From Bacteroidota bacterium (GTDB lineage: Bacteria > Bacteroidota > Ignavibacteria > Tepidaquicellales > Tepidaquicellaceae): a stretch of DNA of 64,000 nucleotides. A program made the position numbers and the translations under genes. Within the stretch, counting starts at the first letter, position 1. Every line of letters begins with the position of its first letter. The stretch covers positions 133,172 to 197,171 of the forward strand of contig JAFDZR010000010.1 in the NCBI GenBank assembly GCA_018266875.1, written 5' to 3'. The notes below the pieces were generated by a model that made no database searches, was not told the origin of the DNA, and saw only the letters and a list, made by a program, of their open reading frames with translations. Positions 17,482 through 25,551 of this stretch are shown one piece after another.

Positions 17482-18378
17482 CTAAACATCACCGGAAAGA
17501 TTATCTTTTATAAATCTTTTATTATTCCTCCAGTCTTTTCTAACCTTTACAAAGAGTTCAAGATAGACTTTCCTGTCGAGGAATTTTTCTATTTCTGTTC
17601 TGGATTTATTTCCGAGATTTTTAAGATTACTTCCGCCTTTTCCTATAAGAATAATTTTCTGTGATTCCCTTTCCACAATGATATCCGCATTAATATAAAC
17701 AAGTTTTTCGGATCTCTCGGTAAATTCATTTACATTTACAAGCACGCTGTAAGGAATTTCCTCGTGATAATACCTTAATATTTTTTCCCTGATAATTTCC
17801 GATACAAAGAATTTTTCAGGTTTGTTTGTAAGAGTATCTTTTTCGAAATAAAAATTACTTTCAGGAAGATAATTCAGGATTACTTTTTTAAGAGTGTCGA
17901 GATTCTCGCCTTTTACAGCAGAGACAGGTATTGTGTCATCATATCCGAAATTCTCTGAAATATTTTCTATTAAAGGAAGCAGAGCGGATCTTTCCATCAG
18001 ATCTATCTTATTGAGAACTATAATCCTTTTTTTGTTTTCAAGAAGGTCTTTGAACTGTTCATCTGTTTTCTTCAGATTTTCAAAATTAATTTTTGCCGCA
18101 TCAATGATGTGAATAATAAGATCAGCTTCTTCGAGTGAGGTTTTTATTTCCCTGAACATAAATTTCTGCAGCTCATATTTGGGTTCAAGAATTCCCGGTG
18201 TATCAACGAATATGATCTGATAGTCCTCTTCCGTAAGAATGCCGAGTATTCTATCTCTTGTGGTCTGGACTTTTTTATTTACAATGGAGAGATTGAAGTT
18301 CAGCAGTGCATTCAGCAGAGTTGATTTTCCTGCATTAGGAGCGCCGAATATAGTTACAAATCCTGATTTTTTTACCAA
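17482..18378 (-). CDS. era: GTPase Era
   Basis: This 298-residue protein is Era, the GTPase that binds the 3' end of 16S rRNA during small-subunit assembly. The G motifs are intact: GAPNAGKST (12-20), DTPG (59-62), NKID (123-126) and SAVKG (153-157). The C-terminal KH domain holds IGKGGSNLKNLG and ends with the conserved KVRKDWRNNKRFI. Length is normal. The gene begins 4 bases after the stop of the OB-fold lipoprotein gene, so the two are cotranscribed. Confidence 0.97.
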   Translation of the reverse strand: MVKKSGFVTIFGAPNAGKSTLLNALLNFNLSIVNKKVQTTRDRILGILTEEDYQIIFVDTPGILEPKYELQKFMFREIKTSLEEADLIIHIIDAAKINFENLKKTDEQFKDLLENKKRIIVLNKIDLMERSALLPLIENISENFGYDDTIPVSAVKGENLDTLKKVILNYLPESNFYFEKDTLTNKPEKFFVSEIIREKILRYYHEEIPYSVLVNVNEFTERSEKLVYINADIIVERESQKIILIGKGGSNLKNLGNKSRTEIEKFLDRKVYLELFVKVRKDWRNNKRFIKDNLSGDV

Positions 18379-18382
18379 AATA

Positions 18383-18862
18383 TTATTTTAAGATTTTTAT
18401 CTGTTCCGGAGAATTCAGTATGATCTGAGGTTTATCCCTGAAGAGAGATACACTTCCCTTTATTTCTACAGTTCTGTGATCAAATCTGTTAAGGTCTCCG
18501 AATTCATCATACATACCGGAAAATACTACTGCGGAAAAATCATTCTTTGGAAATTTTTCGCCGAAATTAAGATATGAGACTTTTTCCGAAACATGAATAT
18601 CCGTAACTTTTCCCGTAACAACTACTGTTTCACCCGAGTAATTTTTTACGTCTCGCGGTTGTATGAAAATTAAACCGCTTTCTTCTTTATTTGTGATCTC
18701 ATCATTTTCCTGAATATCACTTTGTTTATAGTTTTCCTGAGGTTTATTCTCCAGGGAAAATTTATTTACATTAACCGGTTCTTTGTTTCTGTCAGAACTG
18801 CAGGAAACAAAGATCATAAGAATCCAAAAAAATGTAATACATAACTTCTTCATCTTTTTCAT
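18383..18862 (-). CDS. Lipoprotein with C-terminal OB-fold-like domain
   Basis: This 159-residue protein starts with a lipoprotein signal peptide ending at VSC (lipid-attached Cys near residue 21). A polar linker rich in Asn, Lys and Glu follows to about residue 63. The remaining domain, with SGETVVVTGKVTDIHVSEK and TVEIKGSVSLFRDKPQIIL, looks like an OB fold of the kind found in short exported proteins and thermonuclease-associated modules. Function is unknown. Position directly upstream of era implies cotranscription but not shared function, since Era is cytoplasmic. Confidence 0.7.
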   Translation of the reverse strand: MKKMKKLCITFFWILMIFVSCSSDRNKEPVNVNKFSLENKPQENYKQSDIQENDEITNKEESGLIFIQPRDVKNYSGETVVVTGKVTDIHVSEKVSYLNFGEKFPKNDFSAVVFSGMYDEFGDLNRFDHRTVEIKGSVSLFRDKPQIILNSPEQIKILK

Positions 18863-18951
18863 ATAAATTAAAATTAATATTTACAGTAGCCGTATTCATG
18901 TTTGCTGAAAACTGATTTATTTAAACCGGAGGTAAACTCCTTACACTTATA

Positions 18952-19695
18952 TTATTTATTTTCTTCTGATTTAATTCTGTTCTGTGCTTCTGTCATCACA
19001 TTGCTGAAATCACTTTCCAGACCCGGATCAATCTTTACCGCTTTTTCAAGATCAGAAAGAGCTTCCTTATACTTACCGGTCTGATAAAAAGCCAGACCTC
19101 TGGCGGAGAAAGCTGCTGCTTTATTCTGAAAATTTGCGATATAGAGATTTAGATCTTTTATTGCATCGTTGTAGTTTCCCATGGACACATATATTTCTCC
19201 GCGGAATAGATAAGCATCAAGCAAAGTAGGCTCGACAGTCAGAGCGCTGTTAAGGTCAGAAACAGCCATTGGATAATCCCCCTGAGCTTTGTAGACCAAA
19301 GCTCTGTACATGAAAGCCGAACCAAAATTCGGGTCAATATCGATTGCAGAATTGAAATCAGAAACAGCGCCGTCATAATTTTTCACAGCGGTATAGATCC
19401 TGCCTCTTATAACAAATGCGTCCTTATACTGGGGATCAACATTAATTGCACCGGTAGCATCCTGCTCAGCATTAACGTAATCATTCAAAAAATAATAAGC
19501 CATTGCTCTGTTGAATAAGCCAACTGCATTCTGCGGATCGGACTTCAGGAACATGGTCAGATAATTAACGGCATCATCAAAGGCTCCGTCCTGTACAGAA
19601 GCTATACCGTCGTTGAGATACTGGGATGGCTCCTGCTGTGAGAAGGAGTAGGAAGATAAGAGAATAAATAAAGCAAAAAGAAATAAAGTTTTCAT
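18952..19695 (-). CDS. Exported tetratricopeptide-repeat protein
   Basis: This 247-residue protein has a signal peptide (MKTLFLFALFILLSSYSFSQ) and then about six TPR units from residue 24 to the end. Typical repeats are AVNYLTMFLKSDPQNAVGLF, AVSDFNSAIDIDPNFGSAFM and ALSDLEKAVKIDPGLESDF. TPR arrays mediate protein-protein contacts; partner and pathway are unknown. It lies in the same direction as the OB-fold lipoprotein and era, 89 bases upstream. Confidence 0.85.
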   Translation of the reverse strand: MKTLFLFALFILLSSYSFSQQEPSQYLNDGIASVQDGAFDDAVNYLTMFLKSDPQNAVGLFNRAMAYYFLNDYVNAEQDATGAINVDPQYKDAFVIRGRIYTAVKNYDGAVSDFNSAIDIDPNFGSAFMYRALVYKAQGDYPMAVSDLNSALTVEPTLLDAYLFRGEIYVSMGNYNDAIKDLNLYIANFQNKAAAFSARGLAFYQTGKYKEALSDLEKAVKIDPGLESDFSNVMTEAQNRIKSEENK

Positions 19696-19794
19696 ATAAG
19701 ATATTTATCTGGTTTAATATAATATTTAGATTTTGCAAAAAAAAGAATGAATTCAGAATTGGGAGAATCGGGATGAGCACGACGGCGGGTCAAA

Positions 19795-19867
19795 GATAAA
19801 AAACCTGACAGCTTTTCCGGAAAAGATTCTTTGAAATATTTTCAGTTCTTAAAAAGCTGTCAGGTTT
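19795..19867 (-). terminator. Rho-independent terminator after the aldehyde dehydrogenase
   Basis: Arms at 19801-19816 and 19852-19867 are perfect 16-bp complements (core acctgacagc/gctgtcaggt) with a 35-base loop. On the minus strand the second arm is followed by TTTTTTATC. The dehydrogenase stop codon is 20 bases upstream. The loop contains a 12-bp palindrome, ttttccggaaaa, so a nested stem is possible. Confidence 0.85.
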
Positions 19868-19886
19868 AGTCACACTCTATCTAATT

Positions 19887-21401
19887 TTAATAATTATCAA
19901 TCTGAGCCCTCTGTAATTTACCGGAATAATCAACGTATACCGCTTTCCATTCCGTATAAAAATCATACACTGTCCATCCCCCCTCGCGGTGACCATTGCC
20001 TGTCTGCTTTACACCGCCGAATGGCATGTGTGCTTCTGCTCCGATCGTTGCGCCGTTCACGTAAGTAATTCCTGCCTTGATATCCCGGATTGCTCTGAAT
20101 GCATCATTTACATTATTGGTGAAAATACTGGAAGACAGACCGTATTTTGTATCGTTGAGAATATTGATCGCATCTTCAAGATCACTGCACTTTATTACCG
20201 AAAGTACCGGTCCGAATATTTCCTCCTGCTCGATCCTCATTCCCGGCTTTACTTCAGTGAATATTGTCGGCTTATAAAACCATCCTCCTGCAAGAGATCC
20301 TTCTGTTGCAAATTCCCCTCCGCAGATCATTTTGGCTTTATCTTCTTCAAGACCGATCTTTACATATCCGTGAACGGAATTTCTCTGTGCTTCGCTGACG
20401 CACGGACCGACTTCAGTTTCAGGATCATTCCCGTAACCAAGTTTCAGTTTCTTTACTCTTTCTTCCAGTTTTTTTATAAATTCGTCGTGAATATCCTTAT
20501 GAAGAATAAGTCTTGAAGTAGCCGTGCACCTCTGACCTGTTGTTCCGAAAGCTCCCCACAGTACTGCATCAAGCGCAAGTTCCATGTTAGCGTCATCCAT
20601 TACTATCTGTGCATTCTTTCCTCCGAGTTCGAGCGAAACTCTTTTCAGATCACCGCCTGCGACTTCATTGATCCTCTTTCCTACCTGTGTGGAACCGGTA
20701 AAAGAGATCAGATCCACATCGGGATGCGATATAATTGCTTCGCCGACTATTCTTCCCTTTCCATGTACTATATTTACTACTCCGGGAATATAATCTTTGC
20801 CGAGAACTTCTTTGATAGAAGCTTCTATAATTTCTATCAGTGTTGCCGCTGTCTTTGGAGTGAGTTCAGCTGGTTTGAATACGCATGTATTTCCGCAAAC
20901 CAGCGCAGGAAACATTTTCCATGTCGGAATAGCCATCGGAAAATTCCATGGTGTAATGAAACCACCGACTCCGATAGGAACTCTGAAGCTCATGTTCATT
21001 TTGTTCTGCAGTTCGCTCGGAGCATTATATCCGAAAAGTCTTCTACCTTCGGAAGCAGCGTAATAAGCCGTATCTATACCTTCCTGTACATCTCCTTTTG
21101 TTTCGGCAAATACTTTTCCCATTTCCCTTGTCATTTCAAAAGCAATCTCGTCTTTTCTTTCCGACATTTTATCTCCCACCACTTTCAGAATGTCTCCTCT
21201 TTTGGGAGCTGGGATCAGTCTCCATTTTTCAAACGCCGCTTTCGCAGCTGCTACCGCTTCATCCACATCTTCCTTTGAAGATGAAGGAAATATTCCGATA
21301 AGATCTTCATTCCATTTTGCAGGGTTTCTGTTTTCAAATGTATTTCCGCTCTGGGATTCTTTCCAGACTCCGTTAATAAGATTTTTAAATTTTTCCGCCA
21401 T
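19887..21401 (-). CDS. NAD(P)-dependent aldehyde dehydrogenase
   Basis: This 504-residue protein is a complete aldehyde dehydrogenase superfamily member. It oxidises an aldehyde to a carboxylate with NAD(P)+. The general base Glu258 lies in SLELGGKNAQ, and the catalytic Cys292 in GTTGQRCTATSR. The nucleotide-binding loop is FTGSTQVGK (234-242), and ITPWNFPMAIP (149-159) is also intact. The GTTGQRCT pattern recalls semialdehyde dehydrogenases, but substrate cannot be assigned. It is a single-gene unit: a strong terminator follows, and a 174-base gap separates it from the divergent DinB gene. Confidence 0.93.
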   Translation of the reverse strand: MAEKFKNLINGVWKESQSGNTFENRNPAKWNEDLIGIFPSSSKEDVDEAVAAAKAAFEKWRLIPAPKRGDILKVVGDKMSERKDEIAFEMTREMGKVFAETKGDVQEGIDTAYYAASEGRRLFGYNAPSELQNKMNMSFRVPIGVGGFITPWNFPMAIPTWKMFPALVCGNTCVFKPAELTPKTAATLIEIIEASIKEVLGKDYIPGVVNIVHGKGRIVGEAIISHPDVDLISFTGSTQVGKRINEVAGGDLKRVSLELGGKNAQIVMDDANMELALDAVLWGAFGTTGQRCTATSRLILHKDIHDEFIKKLEERVKKLKLGYGNDPETEVGPCVSEAQRNSVHGYVKIGLEEDKAKMICGGEFATEGSLAGGWFYKPTIFTEVKPGMRIEQEEIFGPVLSVIKCSDLEDAINILNDTKYGLSSSIFTNNVNDAFRAIRDIKAGITYVNGATIGAEAHMPFGGVKQTGNGHREGGWTVYDFYTEWKAVYVDYSGKLQRAQIDNY

Positions 21402-21575
21402 TATGATAATTTTCTGTTTTGTTTATAATATTCAATTTAACTATTAGCAGTGTTTATAAAAATTGCATTTATAATACTTTAATTAAATTCTTTCCTTATT
21501 TCATCTAAATGAAAATCTGTTTGAATTTATGTTTTTATTCAATATTTTAGTTTTTGAAAACGTAAACTTTGTAAA

Positions 21576-22097
21576 ATGAATAAGTCAGAATTGAAATCAG
21601 TACCTGAATATTTCCGGAATTATATCGATGAAATAGAGGACACGGAACTTTTACCGGCTCTTATAAAGTACGGACCGGAAATGTTTTCGAAAGAACTTCA
21701 CTCTTTTAATAAAATCGGGGAGAATATTTATGAGGAAAATAAATGGACTCTCAAACAGATATTACAGCATCTGATAGACACTGAAAGAGTTTTTCTCTAC
21801 AGAGCATTGTGTATCGCGAGAAATGACAAAACTCCGCTGCCTTCTTTTGATGAAAATTCATATGCTGATGAATCCATTCCAAACAGGAGAAGTTTTGATG
21901 AACTGATTACAGAATATGATACTGTAAGAAATTCAGCGATTTGTCTTTTTGAAAGTTTTACGGAAGAAATGCTTTTGAGGACCGGGTTATTCTACGGAAA
22001 GGAAATATCTGTTGAAGCAATTGGATTTGTACTTGCAGCGCATTCGTTTCATCATTATAAAGTGATAAAAGAAAAATACCTGCCTCTTGCAGAATGA
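21576..22097 (+). CDS. DinB superfamily protein
   Basis: This 173-residue protein fits the DinB/YfiT four-helix-bundle superfamily of putative metal-dependent enzymes, which often act with thiol cofactors. Candidate metal-binding histidines are in ILQHLIDTERVF (about 65) and in AAHSFHHYKVI near the C-terminus (about 155-159). This spacing matches the three-histidine site of the family. Substrate and cofactor are unknown. It is divergent from the aldehyde dehydrogenase and convergent with the Kef antiporter gene. Confidence 0.85.
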   Translation: MNKSELKSVPEYFRNYIDEIEDTELLPALIKYGPEMFSKELHSFNKIGENIYEENKWTLKQILQHLIDTERVFLYRALCIARNDKTPLPSFDENSYADESIPNRRSFDELITEYDTVRNSAICLFESFTEEMLLRTGLFYGKEISVEAIGFVLAAHSFHHYKVIKEKYLPLAE

Positions 22098-22154
22098 ATT
22101 TTGTAAAAATTGTAAGAACTGCTGATCAGTTTTAAAAAAAATATGTAACGCTTG

Positions 22155-24029
22155 TCAGCTTTCCTTTTTGAGAACCTCTCTTAACTGTTCACTGTCCCAT
22201 GCATGGTCCGCTGATTTAGGATCAAAATTTACATCACCTTTCAGCAATTCTTCCTGTGTCTCTATCGCTTCGCGGGCGCTAGCAATATATTCCTTCTTGT
22301 CATGTCTGTGAACAGCAAGTTTCTCCAGCGCCTGTTCATCGTATCTGAGAAAATTCTGAGCCGCCCTGAATGCAGTGTATCTTCTGCTGCCCAGTTTGAC
22401 TAGCGCATCCATTCCCATTCTGACCGATGTATCAAGCGATTCGCGGTAAATACTCTTTATTCCGTTTTCTATCATGTCATAAGCTTCGAATCTGTTCTTC
22501 ACTCTTACCATGACCTCTAGTTCCGGAAAATGTTTCTTTACATTATTAATTATTTCATTACTTGTATTAATCGAGTTTACCGCTAATATCAGAAGCTTAG
22601 CGTCCGCAGCGCCCGCTGATTCCAGCAGATCCGTTCTTGTTGCATCTCCGTAATAAACCTTGAATCCGAGTTTCCTTAGAAGATCCACCATTTCAGAATC
22701 ATTGTCCAGAATAGTCGCCTTTACGCCGTTGGCTCTTAGAAACCTTCCTATTGTACTGCCGAAGTGCGAAAATCCGGCAATTATTACTTTGCTCTTTTCG
22801 TCAATTGTGTCCATCTCTTTATCATCTGCCTCCTTAATTCCGAATCGGGGAGCTATAAGCCTTTCATTTATCAGAAGAAATACCGGTGTAATTGTCATGG
22901 TGATAGCTGTTACGGCCATCAGTATTCCGACCCATTTTTCATCAAGTATTTTCAGATCACCCATATATGAATAAAGTATAAAGGAAAATTCTCCGATCTG
23001 TGAAAGTCCGAGTGCAAATAAAAGATTCTGATCTGAACTTAATCTGAATATTTTTCCCGTGATGAGCAGTACCAGCGCTTTCAGGAACATAATTCCCGCA
23101 ACGATTATAAATATCATCAGCGGATTTTGAAAGATGAGAGTAAAATCTATAGAAGCTCCCACAGCCATAAAAAATAATCCGAGAAGCAGACCCTTGAATG
23201 GTTCAAGATCACTTTCCAGCTCATGCCTGAATTCGCTGTTGGCTAGTACTACTCCACCAAGAAAAGCTCCGAGCGCAGGACTGAGTCCTACAATTTCCAT
23301 TAACAATACAATTGAAAATACTATAAGCAGGGCTGCAGCAACGAACAGTTCTCGAAGTCTTGTCCCCGCTATCATCTTAAGAAGAGGGACTATCACATAC
23401 TTCCCCGAGAGAATAATAACACCAACTGAGAGCAGGACTGATAATGTCTGCATCCATCTCGGCAGATCATCTATAAGTGAAGTCTTACCTTCTTCCGGCA
23501 ATGATATTACCTCAATTGCCAGCAGAGGAAGCAGAGCAAGTATCGGGATAACAGCCACATCCTGAAACAAAAGCACTGAAAGCGAACTTCTCCCGGCTGA
23601 GGTATTCATTAATCCCTTTTCTTTCAGATACTGTAATTCAATTGCTGTAGACGACATTGCAACCGCAAAACCAGTAGCAACTGCAGCCTGCCAGGTAAAT
23701 CCCAGCAGCAGCGCAGCAGCAAAGACAATTATTGATGTTATTATTAGCTGCAGTGAACCCATTCCGAGAATAAGACGCCTCATCAGCCAGAACTTTGAAG
23801 GTTCAAGCTCAAGTCCGATCAGGAACAGCATCAGTACAACACCGAATTCGGCTATGTGCATTATGTCGGAACCCTCATCTCCGATGAATCCGAGTACAAA
23901 GGGACCTATGAGTATTCCTGCAGCCAGATAACCAAGGACAGAACTCATTCCCAGTCTTTTCAAAATCGGAACGCAGATCATTGCGGCGGTAAGATAGATC
24001 ACCGCCTGAAAAAGAAATCCTCCGCTCAT
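22155..24029 (-). CDS. Kef-type CPA2 cation:proton antiporter with RCK domain
   Basis: This 624-residue protein has a CPA2 transport domain of about 12 membrane segments (1-390), with VVLANSEFRHELESDLEPFKGL in the middle. A cytoplasmic TrkA-N/RCK domain follows (from about 412), with the nucleotide-binding turn IAGFSHFGSTIG and LLILAVNS. This is the layout of KefB/KefC glutathione-gated potassium efflux systems. Its ATG overlaps the end of the KefF-like gene by 4 bases (ATGA), which supports a functional pair. A role in potassium efflux and protection against electrophiles is the family expectation. Whether gating uses glutathione here is unknown. Confidence 0.88.
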   Translation of the reverse strand: MSGGFLFQAVIYLTAAMICVPILKRLGMSSVLGYLAAGILIGPFVLGFIGDEGSDIMHIAEFGVVLMLFLIGLELEPSKFWLMRRLILGMGSLQLIITSIIVFAAALLLGFTWQAAVATGFAVAMSSTAIELQYLKEKGLMNTSAGRSSLSVLLFQDVAVIPILALLPLLAIEVISLPEEGKTSLIDDLPRWMQTLSVLLSVGVIILSGKYVIVPLLKMIAGTRLRELFVAAALLIVFSIVLLMEIVGLSPALGAFLGGVVLANSEFRHELESDLEPFKGLLLGLFFMAVGASIDFTLIFQNPLMIFIIVAGIMFLKALVLLITGKIFRLSSDQNLLFALGLSQIGEFSFILYSYMGDLKILDEKWVGILMAVTAITMTITPVFLLINERLIAPRFGIKEADDKEMDTIDEKSKVIIAGFSHFGSTIGRFLRANGVKATILDNDSEMVDLLRKLGFKVYYGDATRTDLLESAGAADAKLLILAVNSINTSNEIINNVKKHFPELEVMVRVKNRFEAYDMIENGIKSIYRESLDTSVRMGMDALVKLGSRRYTAFRAAQNFLRYDEQALEKLAVHRHDKKEYIASAREAIETQEELLKGDVNFDPKSADHAWDSEQLREVLKKES

Positions 24030-24634
24030 ACTTTTAATTTATTTGTTACTGTGATCCAGTCATTTAAAAATTCGTGTTTCAATATTTCTTCCTCTTTAAA
24101 TTCATTGTTCATAAATTTTCTCAGCAGAAACTGATAATCCATTGCATACTTTTCCCTGTCCGCTTTATCAATTTTATGTGTACCCTGAACTGCAAACGGT
24201 GGAAAATATTTCATTCCGCACAGCACAGCTGTCTGCTCGAGAGGAGCAAGAAATTCTCTTACTGTAAATCTGTTTCTTCCTTCCCTTCTGTAGACTTCCC
24301 TTGTCCCTCCTGAGGTTATAACGTTGAAGACTATTTTATCCTTAAGCGCATTTCCTCCCGGACCGTAAGCCCATTTGAATTCAAGCACCATATCAAGCCA
24401 TTGCTTGAGAAGTGGAGGAATACTGTACCAGTAAAAAGGATGATGCCAGATAATGATATTGTGATCTGTCAGGAGCTGTTTTTCCCTTTCGGTATCGATA
24501 TTATAATCCGGATAAAGTTCATAGAGATCATTAAAGGTGATGTTCCCGCTTTCGGGAATATTTTCCAGCAGAGCTGCATTTGCTAGAGACTGTTCAAGTC
24601 TCGGATGCGCAAAGATTATTAATATTCTGTTCAA
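24026..24634 (-). CDS. KefF-like NAD(P)H-dependent quinone oxidoreductase
   Basis: This protein of about 202 residues is a flavodoxin-fold NAD(P)H oxidoreductase of the KefF/KefG type. The first strand ILIIFAHPRLEQSLANA, the WHHPFYWYSIPPLLKQWLD segment and the FMN-site loop ITSGGTREVYRREGRN are all present. In E. coli such proteins bind Kef channels, activate them and reduce quinones. The start is uncertain: I use the TTG at 24634 (MNRILIIFAHP), which matches family N-termini, but a TTG at 24652 would add six residues. Its stop overlaps the Kef antiporter start by 4 bases. Confidence 0.88.
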   Translation of the reverse strand: MNRILIIFAHPRLEQSLANAALLENIPESGNITFNDLYELYPDYNIDTEREKQLLTDHNIIIWHHPFYWYSIPPLLKQWLDMVLEFKWAYGPGGNALKDKIVFNVITSGGTREVYRREGRNRFTVREFLAPLEQTAVLCGMKYFPPFAVQGTHKIDKADREKYAMDYQFLLRKFMNNEFKEEEILKHEFLNDWITVTNKLKV

Positions 24635-24652
24635 ATGATTAAGTAATAACAA

Positions 24653-25017
24653 TTTTAAAATTAACTGATAACCGAATTCATATGGATTTTTAAAATATAA
24701 AAAATCATTCAGAATATGTAAGATAAATTTATTACATTTAAAAAAACTGATGATGGGATACCGGGTGCATATCTAAATTTATCACATGTTAGAAAAAAAT
24801 TGCCCGGATCTTATGCATAAACCGTTAAATCAGTTTATAACGTCATCCGTAATTCTGAAACCCATAAGAAATTTCTTTCCCTGTATTTTTAAAATATTAA
24901 TTCTCTTTTTTCATTTTAAATACCGGATCTAATCCGGATAAACAATTCCATCAGTGTTTTTGAGTTATAAATTGAATTATGATTCAATTTTCTTTAATTT
25001 GATTTAAAATAATACTG
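24653..25017. other. 365-bp AT-rich divergent intergenic region
   Basis: This gap separates the minus-strand KefF/Kef pair from the plus-strand DUF4783 gene, so promoters for both directions should be here, but I cannot place one with confidence. A small stem, ccggat-cta-atccgg, is at 24923-24937. No gene, RNA or repeat array is visible. Confidence 0.5.
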
Positions 25018-25491
25018 ATGCCCGGAAAGACAACCCTTTTTTTTATTTTCTTTGCTTTGATTTGCTTAACACACTCTGACAGCGCAGTTTCACAGGAGAA
25101 ATGGTGGAAAGAAAAAAACTTTAAAAACCCTGACCTAAGAGAAAAATATGATCTGTGCAAAAGAACTTTCAGAGATATCGGAAACGGTTTCTCAAATAAA
25201 AACATCAATTACATTAATCAGTATTTTGATGAACAGGTTTATCTCAATATAATCAGTACTGACAGGGGTTATTACAGTCCTAATCAGGCGGAGATCATTT
25301 TAACTGAATTCATGGATTATTTCAGGATATCGGAATTCAAATACATAACTTCAAAAAGATACAATTCATATGCTTTTGTGAACGGGAAATATACTTACAG
25401 ACTCGGTAACGGAAAAAGAAATCTTGATGTCACTATCTCTTTAAAATATTTTCATGATAAATGGTTTGTAGATCAGATAAATATAAACTGA
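25018..25491 (+). CDS. DUF4783-like exported protein
   Basis: This 157-residue protein has an N-terminal signal peptide (hydrophobic 6-22, likely cleaved after SAVSQ). The rest resembles DUF4783, a small NTF2-like-sized domain frequent in Bacteroidota. It includes YYSPNQAEIILTEFMDYF, then SYAFVNGKYTYRLGNGKR and the C-terminal KWFVDQININ. Function is unknown. The gene stands 60 bases upstream of the large sensor kinase in the same orientation and may be cotranscribed with it. Confidence 0.75.
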   Translation: MPGKTTLFFIFFALICLTHSDSAVSQEKWWKEKNFKNPDLREKYDLCKRTFRDIGNGFSNKNINYINQYFDEQVYLNIISTDRGYYSPNQAEIILTEFMDYFRISEFKYITSKRYNSYAFVNGKYTYRLGNGKRNLDVTISLKYFHDKWFVDQININ

Positions 25492-25551
25492 TGAACCGCT
25501 CTGGTGTTATGTTTATTCAGCTGATGAATAATTCAACAAATTATTTCAGAT

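Noticed and set aside
19989-21278. Two open frames of 175 and 184 codons antisense to the aldehyde dehydrogenase
   Set aside because: They are Cys/Phe/His-rich, resemble no family, and mirror codon usage of the real gene on the other strand.
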